Assembly: GCA_000828835.1 (NCBI GenBank)
Contig: AP014633.1
Span: forward strand, 4,154,001-4,218,000
DNA length: 64,000 nt
Reading direction: 5' to 3'
DNA from: Thioploca ingrica
Lineage (GTDB): Bacteria > Pseudomonadota > Gammaproteobacteria > Beggiatoales > Beggiatoaceae
Below, one piece after another: positions 58,992 through 64,000 of the stretch (position 1 is its first letter; each line of letters opens with the position of its first letter). The notes under the pieces are model-generated. The model saw nothing but the letters and a program-made list of their open reading frames with translations, had not been told where the DNA came from and ran no database searches. The translations under genes and the position numbers were made by a program.

Positions 58992-59501
58992 TTTTCTCCC
59001 TACAATTTTATTTAATTATTGAAAATTAAGCAGTTTACCATGATTTTCTCACTAATTACCTATTTAAAATAACACCTTTTTTTGTTTATGTCAAGTAGAA
59101 AAACTGACGCCCTCTCGTCATTAAATTTAGCTAAGATTTAGCCGATAATTATATTATTAATCCATTGTTATTATGAGAATAATCAGACTATTGATAAAAT
59201 CAATTTTAAAATTTTTAACCCATAGAAAAAAATTCTATTTGCTTAAGAAGTTATAAATTTAATTTTTTAGTATTGACATTTAGTCTTATAAGTAATATAT
59301 TTAAAAAGTTTAGATATCTTTTGTAATTCGGTAAAGCCAGTTTTAGCTTGAAACAATAACTAGTTAAAAATAATTAGTTACTAAAAATTTTCTGAACTAA
59401 CTAATCTCTTCGCCAAATGACCATTTCATTTAGATCATAAATAAGTTAACTAAATGTTTTTGATCAAATAACTCTTTTCTAAATATGAGGAGAAGTAAAA
59501 A
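58992..59501. promoter_or_regulatory. AT-rich divergent region with promoter for the 59502 gene
   Basis: The 510-base gap between two divergent secreted-protein genes. A near-consensus sigma-70 promoter is at 59273-59301: TTGACA, a 17-base spacer, TATATT. Transcription from it would leave a leader of about 190 bases before the gene at 59502. The leader contains AACTAGTT/AATTAGTT-type inverted words near 59360. A Shine-Dalgarno GAGGAGAAG precedes the ATG. The rest is A/T-rich. Confidence 0.6.
59273..59301 (+). promoter_or_regulatory. Sigma-70 promoter TTGACA-17-TATATT
   Basis: Perfect -35 box TTGACA (59273-59278), spacing of 17, and TATATT (59296-59301) as the -10 box. It is the best promoter match I found in the window. 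The nearest downstream gene starts 200 bases later, so it either makes a long leader or drives a small RNA. Confidence 0.65.
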
Positions 59502-60176
59502 ATGACCAATAATTTACTTTCCAAATCTCTCACCTTAACCAGTTTGGTAGCGATCTTGGTAAGTGCTAGTGCTCAAGGGGAACAACTCAACTTTGATCCT
59601 AGAGTAGACCGACCCACCTCAGGAGAATATTGTGATGGTTTTACTATCATCCCCAACACCGGGTGGCAATATTGTGAGTTTGATTCCGCAACTGACACTG
59701 ATGCCTTCATCGTTGATACCAATCCCAATGCCCTCTCCGGCCAACCGGGATGTTTTCGAGCAACAGACTATTTCGTTGAAGGGGATACTTTTTCAGTAGT
59801 AAACCAAGCGAATGGGATAGCAGGAAGTGGCGGTTTTTTTGCGGGTGAGCCACTGCCCCCACCTCCGGATCCATGGGCAGATGCGGGATGGGCAAGTGCC
59901 GATTATTTTAGCGCCCGAGCTGGATTATCAGGTAGTAATGATCCCTACACCATTGAAGTCACTATCACGTCAAATGTGGGCATCCCGGCGGGATACTATG
60001 TTAGATTCGATACCGGGAAGGCCTGTAATCCAATGAAAGCAGAAGATCTCGTCAGCAATCGCGCGATTATTGTCACCAATGGTGGTAGAGAAAATGAAGA
60101 CGTTTTCTTCCCCGACGGCAGAGCAGCCGCACGCAGCGTGGCACCTGGTGTTACGGTAGTCATGCCAGCTGAGTAA
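59502..60176 (+). CDS. Secreted protein of unknown function
   Basis: A 224-residue protein with a signal peptide (NNLLSKSLTLTSLVAILVSASAQG; cleavage likely after about residue 26). The mature part is acidic and rich in Gly, Pro and Thr, with several cysteines (EYCDGF, QYCEF, GQPGCFR, GKACNP), which may form two disulfides. A PPPPDPW stretch lies near 118. No family is recognised. The ATG has the good site GAGGAGAAG. A 12-base hairpin follows the stop as a terminator. Confidence 0.8.
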   Translation: MTNNLLSKSLTLTSLVAILVSASAQGEQLNFDPRVDRPTSGEYCDGFTIIPNTGWQYCEFDSATDTDAFIVDTNPNALSGQPGCFRATDYFVEGDTFSVVNQANGIAGSGGFFAGEPLPPPPDPWADAGWASADYFSARAGLSGSNDPYTIEVTITSNVGIPAGYYVRFDTGKACNPMKAEDLVSNRAIIVTNGGRENEDVFFPDGRAAARSVAPGVTVVMPAE

Positions 60177-60220
60177 ACGGGAATTATCTTTAGTTTCCAA
60201 AAGTGATTCGTTTGAACTCG

Positions 60221-60258
60221 CGTCGGTTGGAGTAAGTATGAGCGAACTCCAACCGACG
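60221..60258. terminator. Hairpin between convergent genes
   Basis: CGTCGGTTGGAG at 60221-60232 is the exact inverse of 60247-60258, with a 14-base loop. It lies between the ends of the 59502 gene and the TAXI gene (60350). The 12-base stem has no clear T-run on either strand, so it could be a bidirectional terminator or a protecting hairpin. Confidence 0.6.
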
Positions 60259-60349
60259 TTAATCTCAACATGTTGGGTGAATGAGGAGAAAAATCTTTCC
60301 TTAACTGAATTAACCCTACGCGGATTAGCTCACTTCAATTCAATCTGAA

Positions 60350-61339
60350 CTAAAGCTTACCTAATCTTTCTTTAGCGCCATCAGCTGATTTTTCAAGCGA
60401 TTTCATCAAACTGTCTAAACCAGCGCCGGTTTTTAATGAGGCTGTATTGGCCAATTTTTGCATCCATCCTTGTTGAGGTAATAAGCTCGTTTCCGATGTT
60501 TCTTCGATTTTTTTGATAGCGGCTTGTTGCACCATCGCGGCACGACCTTGAAGCGCTTCTGGTTTGATTGCAACAATAGCGGCAGGTACATTAGCGGTTT
60601 CAATCTGTTTAGCACCACCACCGAGCCCGAACCATTTGGCGTTTTTAACCGTTATCGGCTTAATTCGGAAAGTTTCACCGAAGGTAATCATATCCGGATC
60701 AACCACACCCATGATCATTAAGCCAGATTCATTAATAGAAGCAAATAAGGGGTTTTCTGGATTCGGAACTTGAGTAATAAAACCGAGTTTCACCTCGCCG
60801 GACTTCACTGCGGCAACCAGCGCTGGACGATCGGCGTAAACCTTAACCGCGATATTAGCCAAAGGTGAGCCTTGAACACTTTTTAACGCATTAAATACGG
60901 CAGCATCACCCGATAATTCTCCTGGTAATCCAATGCTTAAAAGAAAGGCGTTGTTGCGAACCCCAATCCAACTACCGGCTGCTTTTAATACTTCCGGTTT
61001 GCCAAAAACAAACAGAGATTCATCGCCAATACGTTTTATAATGGTATATTTGCTTGCAAAAGCCGGTTCTTTCATCCACTCTTCGGCAACATTACTCTTG
61101 GCTAAAGCAATGTTAACTTCACCGCTTTCTAACCGTTTTTTGTTATCGAGAGTACCTTGAGTCTCTATGGCTTCACATTCAAAAAGTTTTCCTAAAGCCG
61201 GGCAAATCGCTTTCGCAATGTTGATATATTCACCCGTTTTTGGTCCGCTGGCAATTTTAAAAATGTTATCTTCCGCTGCCGAAGCGAGAAAAGAAACCAG
61301 CAAATAAAGCAAAAAGAAAATCAGTTGCATCACTTTCAT
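60350..61339 (-). CDS. TAXI-family TRAP transporter substrate-binding protein
   Basis: A 329-residue periplasmic protein. The signal peptide is MQLIFFLLYLLVSFLASAA-like with cleavage near residue 22. The mature part begins with the TAXI signature: FKIASGPKTGEYINIAKAICPALGK (about 27-51). ETQGTLDNKKRLESGEVNIALAKSN (about 59-83) is the usual ligand-binding region, and the rest fits the family. No TRAP membrane components are visible in the window, so it may be an orphan binding protein or serve a distant transporter. The C-terminus (about 270-329) is an extra helical segment of unclear role. Confidence 0.8.
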   Translation of the reverse strand: MKVMQLIFFLLYLLVSFLASAAEDNIFKIASGPKTGEYINIAKAICPALGKLFECEAIETQGTLDNKKRLESGEVNIALAKSNVAEEWMKEPAFASKYTIIKRIGDESLFVFGKPEVLKAAGSWIGVRNNAFLLSIGLPGELSGDAAVFNALKSVQGSPLANIAVKVYADRPALVAAVKSGEVKLGFITQVPNPENPLFASINESGLMIMGVVDPDMITFGETFRIKPITVKNAKWFGLGGGAKQIETANVPAAIVAIKPEALQGRAAMVQQAAIKKIEETSETSLLPQQGWMQKLANTASLKTGAGLDSLMKSLEKSADGAKERLGKL

Positions 61340-61524
61340 GAGTATGTCTCCATCAGATTAATCAATCATTTTTAAGAAATTACTTCAGAAGTTTATAATC
61401 ATAATGGTTAATTCATTGCACAGCAAGCCAGTTGAGGTTGTCGGATCATCAACGCCATATCGGTTTGGAATTAAACTGAGAATAGACATAATTAAACGAA
61501 GAGGACAGAAATTCTTTGAAAAAT

Positions 61525-62679
61525 TTACAATACTTCAGCCAAAGTCGTTATCAACTTATCTATCTGCTGTTCTTCATGTGCAGCGGATAATGTTACTCTT
61601 AACCGTGCTGTTCCTTGAGGTACCGTGGGTGGACGAATAGCGGTGACGATAATTCCGCGTTTATATAAAGCCTGACTCACTGCTAATGCTTGTTCAGTTT
61701 CTCCCAAGAGAATCGGTTGTATGGGTGTTACCGAGGGCATTAAAGGTAATTGAAATTGGTTAGCAACGGTACGAAAATAGGTGATGAGTTGCTGCAAACG
61801 TTGTCTTCGCCAACTTTCTTCTTGAGCAATGGTTAAACTGGTGCGGATAGTTTCTGCTAAAGCCGGTGGTAAAGCGGTGGTGTAAATGTAACTACGGGCG
61901 GTTTGAATTAAGGTCTCAATCAGTAATTCGCTTCCAGCCACAAAAGCACCCAATACGCCAAAAGCTTTGCCTAAAGTTCCCATTAAAATCGGTACTTCGT
62001 CTACACCTAAGTTATACTCTTCCACCGTACCACGACCGGTTTTACCCAATACGCCTAAACCGTGTGCATCATCTACCATCAGCCAAGCTTGGTAAGTTTT
62101 AGCCAATTGCACCAATTGAGGTAAATGGGCTATATCGCCATCCATGCTAAATACGCCGTCGGTAGCAATCAATTTATGTCGAGCAGTGGATTGAGCTAGC
62201 AATCTTTCTAAAACCGAGAGATCTTGATGAGGATAACGGTGGATTTGTGCACGTGACAGTAGCGCAGCGTCGATAAGGGAAGCGTGATTGAGTTTATCTA
62301 AAAAGACAGCATCATGACGATCGAATAAAGCCGTAATGACACCCAAATTAGCCATGTAACCGGTTGAAAACAAGAGTGCTCGTTCGCGTCCAGTATAAGT
62401 GGCTAATTCGGCTTCAAGGGCATGATGGGCTTGAGTGTGTCCAGTGATAAGATGGGAAGCGCCACTGCCTACCGCATAATGATCGGCAGCTTGTTGTAAA
62501 GCCGTTATCAATCGTGGATGATTAGCCAAGCCGAGATAATCATTACTACAAAAGGCTAAGTAAGGGTTGTCTTCGATCCATAAAATGGGCGTTTGTGGAC
62601 CACAATGAATTTGGCGAGTTCGGTACAAAGCCGCTCGTTGACGTTGTTGGAGTAGCGTTTGCAAAAAATCTTGCATCAT
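61525..62679 (-). CDS. bioF: 8-amino-7-oxononanoate synthase
   Basis: A PLP enzyme of about 384 residues that condenses pimeloyl-ACP (or CoA) with alanine in biotin synthesis. YLAFCSNDYLGLANHP (about 38-53), ITGHTQAHHALEAELA (about 77-92), DDAHGLGVLG (about 200-209) and GTLGKAFGVLGAF with the PLP lysine near 236 are clear. The double ATG at 62674-62679 starts the family N-terminus (MQDFLQTLLQQRQ). The frame extends to a TTG at 62748, but that part overlaps bioD. No clear Shine-Dalgarno precedes the ATG. It is divergent from bioD with only 22 bases between the starts. Confidence 0.94.
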   Translation of the reverse strand: MMQDFLQTLLQQRQRAALYRTRQIHCGPQTPILWIEDNPYLAFCSNDYLGLANHPRLITALQQAADHYAVGSGASHLITGHTQAHHALEAELATYTGRERALLFSTGYMANLGVITALFDRHDAVFLDKLNHASLIDAALLSRAQIHRYPHQDLSVLERLLAQSTARHKLIATDGVFSMDGDIAHLPQLVQLAKTYQAWLMVDDAHGLGVLGKTGRGTVEEYNLGVDEVPILMGTLGKAFGVLGAFVAGSELLIETLIQTARSYIYTTALPPALAETIRTSLTIAQEESWRRQRLQQLITYFRTVANQFQLPLMPSVTPIQPILLGETEQALAVSQALYKRGIIVTAIRPPTVPQGTARLRVTLSAAHEEQQIDKLITTLAEVL

Positions 62680-62701
62680 AAATGAATTTGGAGGAGTGAC
62701 A

Positions 62702-63382
62702 ATGAAATCAGCTTGGTTTATCACCGGCACCGATACCGGGATAGGCAAAACTCGGTGTACTTTAGCATTAATTCAACATTTTAAAAATCAAGGCGTTCGT
62801 GTGGCTGGGATGAAACCCATCGCGACGGGTTGTTATCATCAACAAGACCACTTAAGGAGTAATGACGCCGAAGTGATTTTAACAGCAAGTGGGCTTGAGG
62901 TACCTTATGAATGGGTAAATCCTTATGCGTTTGAACCACCGCTTGCACCTCATTTAGCCGCGACCCAAGCTGGAATAACGATTGAAGTAGCCTCTATCGT
63001 TGATAAATACCAGCAATTATGCAATCACGCGGATATCATTGTCATTGAAGGCATTGGTGGGTGGCGAGTTCCCATTAATACCCAACAAACCTTGACCGAT
63101 CTCGTATTAGCACTCGATATCCCCGTTATTTTAGTGGTCGGTTTACGGTTAGGATGTATTAATCATACTTTATTAACGGCTGAAACTATCAAAAGCGATG
63201 GTTGTACCCTAGCTGGGTGGATAGCCAATTCCATTGATCCTCAGTTTGATACGCCAAGTTCAATAGCAACCTTGAAGCAACGATTAAGGGTTCCTTTACT
63301 AGCACAAATGCCTTATTTAATTGACCCGGATCCGTTACAATTTGCTCAAACAGGGCAAAATATTACCACCAAGTTAACTTAA
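62702..63382 (+). CDS. bioD: Dethiobiotin synthetase
   Basis: A 226-residue ATP-dependent enzyme that closes the ureido ring of dethiobiotin. The P-loop is GTDTGIGKT (about 8-16), followed by KPIATGC (about 38-44), IEGIGGWRVP (about 119-128) and VVGLRLGCINHTLLTAE (about 147-163). The ATG at 62702 is chosen because GGAGGAG precedes it; the GTG two codons earlier is not needed. It is divergent from bioF with almost no space between them, so their promoters must overlap coding sequence. bioA, bioB and bioC are not in the window. Confidence 0.95.
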   Translation: MKSAWFITGTDTGIGKTRCTLALIQHFKNQGVRVAGMKPIATGCYHQQDHLRSNDAEVILTASGLEVPYEWVNPYAFEPPLAPHLAATQAGITIEVASIVDKYQQLCNHADIIVIEGIGGWRVPINTQQTLTDLVLALDIPVILVVGLRLGCINHTLLTAETIKSDGCTLAGWIANSIDPQFDTPSSIATLKQRLRVPLLAQMPYLIDPDPLQFAQTGQNITTKLT

Positions 63383-63403
63383 TAACTGACAACTGCCAAC
63401 GGA

Positions 63404-63958
63404 TTATTGAGGTTGATCAACTAAAAAATGATTAACAAAGTCAGCTAAATCATTATATACCGGTACGTCGTCAAAACCGAGCATTTCATCCACGGTTTGC
63501 TTACCCTTACCCGTTAATACCAAGACTGGTTTGGCACCGGAAGCAATAGCAGCTTGCAGATCACAAAGCGAATCGCCTACGACGGGGACATTGACTAAAG
63601 AGATACCTAAGCGATTAGCAATATCTTGAAACATACCCGGTCGTGGTTTACGACATTGACATTCTTCTTTGGGATGATGTGGACAAAAGAAAATAGCTTC
63701 AATAGTACCACCGACATCTTCTAAGAATTTGTGCATCTTATGATGAATTTGATGCAAATCATCCAAAGTAAATAAGCCACGTGATAGTCCTGATTGGTTA
63801 GTAACAACAACGATTCGATAGCCGGCTTGATTCAATTTAGCAATGGCTTCCAAGCTACCCGGAATCGCTTCCCATTCATCAGGAGATTTAATAAATTCAT
63901 CGGAATCATGATTAATTACACCATCTCTATCCAGAATGATCAATTGTTGCATAGCCAT
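63404..63958 (-). CDS. gmhB: D-glycero-D-manno-heptose 1,7-bisphosphate 7-phosphatase
   Basis: A 184-residue HAD-superfamily phosphatase for the heptose of lipopolysaccharide inner core. The nucleophile loop is LDRDGVIN (D10, D12), and TNQSG (about 53-57) is motif II. The zinc ligands C92, H94, C100 and C102 are in FCPHHPKEECQCRKP, and GDSLCDLQAA is the C-terminal acid motif. Start MAMQQLIILD at 63958 is preferred; MTLN at 63970 and MQQL are alternatives. It is convergent with bioD. Confidence 0.93.
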   Translation of the reverse strand: MAMQQLIILDRDGVINHDSDEFIKSPDEWEAIPGSLEAIAKLNQAGYRIVVVTNQSGLSRGLFTLDDLHQIHHKMHKFLEDVGGTIEAIFFCPHHPKEECQCRKPRPGMFQDIANRLGISLVNVPVVGDSLCDLQAAIASGAKPVLVLTGKGKQTVDEMLGFDDVPVYNDLADFVNHFLVDQPQ

Positions 63959-64000
63959 GTTAAGAGTCAATAATTCAAATTTTTTATAAGATGATATAAA

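Overview
The window looks like chromosomal DNA of a moderately AT-rich gammaproteobacterium. The housekeeping gene orders are gammaproteobacterial: rpsF-rpsR-rplI-dnaB-alr, yciO-M50 protease-trpS-scpA-scpB, and sucA-sucB-lpdA. The accessory genes are of kinds shared with cyanobacteria and large filamentous sulfur bacteria: very long PAS hybrid kinases, a Ser/Thr kinase-AAA-histidine kinase fusion, Uma2 and DUF29 proteins, inteins, IscB, and many short palindromic intergenic repeats. My best guess is a Beggiatoaceae-type organism (Beggiatoa/Thioploca relatives). This is inference from gene content; there is no rRNA in the window, and I found no tRNA gene by eye.

Layout. 1-3100: crcB between two almost identical DUF190 copies (one fused to a SPOR domain), serS and a Sel1-repeat gene. 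3100-5600: a frameshifted nuclease-like gene, then a DUF262/HEPN gene pair that looks like a defence module. 5700-12500: lpdA, sucB and sucA, with mdh divergent (TCA cycle). 12800-21800: two histidine kinases, an OmpR-type regulator, and two unrecognised proteins, one of them kinase-like. 21800-25000: two Uma2-type genes flank an IscB element with a structured upstream RNA region (HEARO/omega RNA). 25100-30400: alr, dnaB carrying two inteins, rplI, rpsR, rpsF. 30700-38300: a secreted protein, scpB, scpA, trpS, M50 protease, yciO, trmB and a REC-histidine kinase. 38400-49200: two giant sensor kinases. 49500-53600: a TldD/TldE-like pair, folA, dksA. 53600-55800: a gene-poor stretch with three 85-bp tandem repeats, a DUF29 gene and a 237-bp MITE-like element. 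55800-64000: a VWA/HEALH protein, an FkbM methyltransferase, two secreted proteins, a TAXI-type binding protein, divergent bioF/bioD, and gmhB.

How the genes work together. Three large hybrid kinases (at 12.8, 38.4 and 44.8 kb) end in the same C-terminal helical module after the receiver, and two smaller REC-kinase proteins and one OmpR regulator lie beside them, so about 18 kb is signalling. The TCA block (E1, E2 and E3 of 2-oxoglutarate dehydrogenase plus malate dehydrogenase) and the replication/translation block look intact. DnaB function depends on two protein-splicing events, one of which interrupts the Walker A motif.

Most worth a second look: the double-intein dnaB with an apparently dead homing endonuclease, the IscB/omega-RNA locus, the DUF262-HEPN pair, the 85-bp repeats with pairing-preserving changes, the nested palindromic element at 55.5 kb, the degenerate kinase-like protein at 20.7 kb, and the near-identical duplication at the window start.
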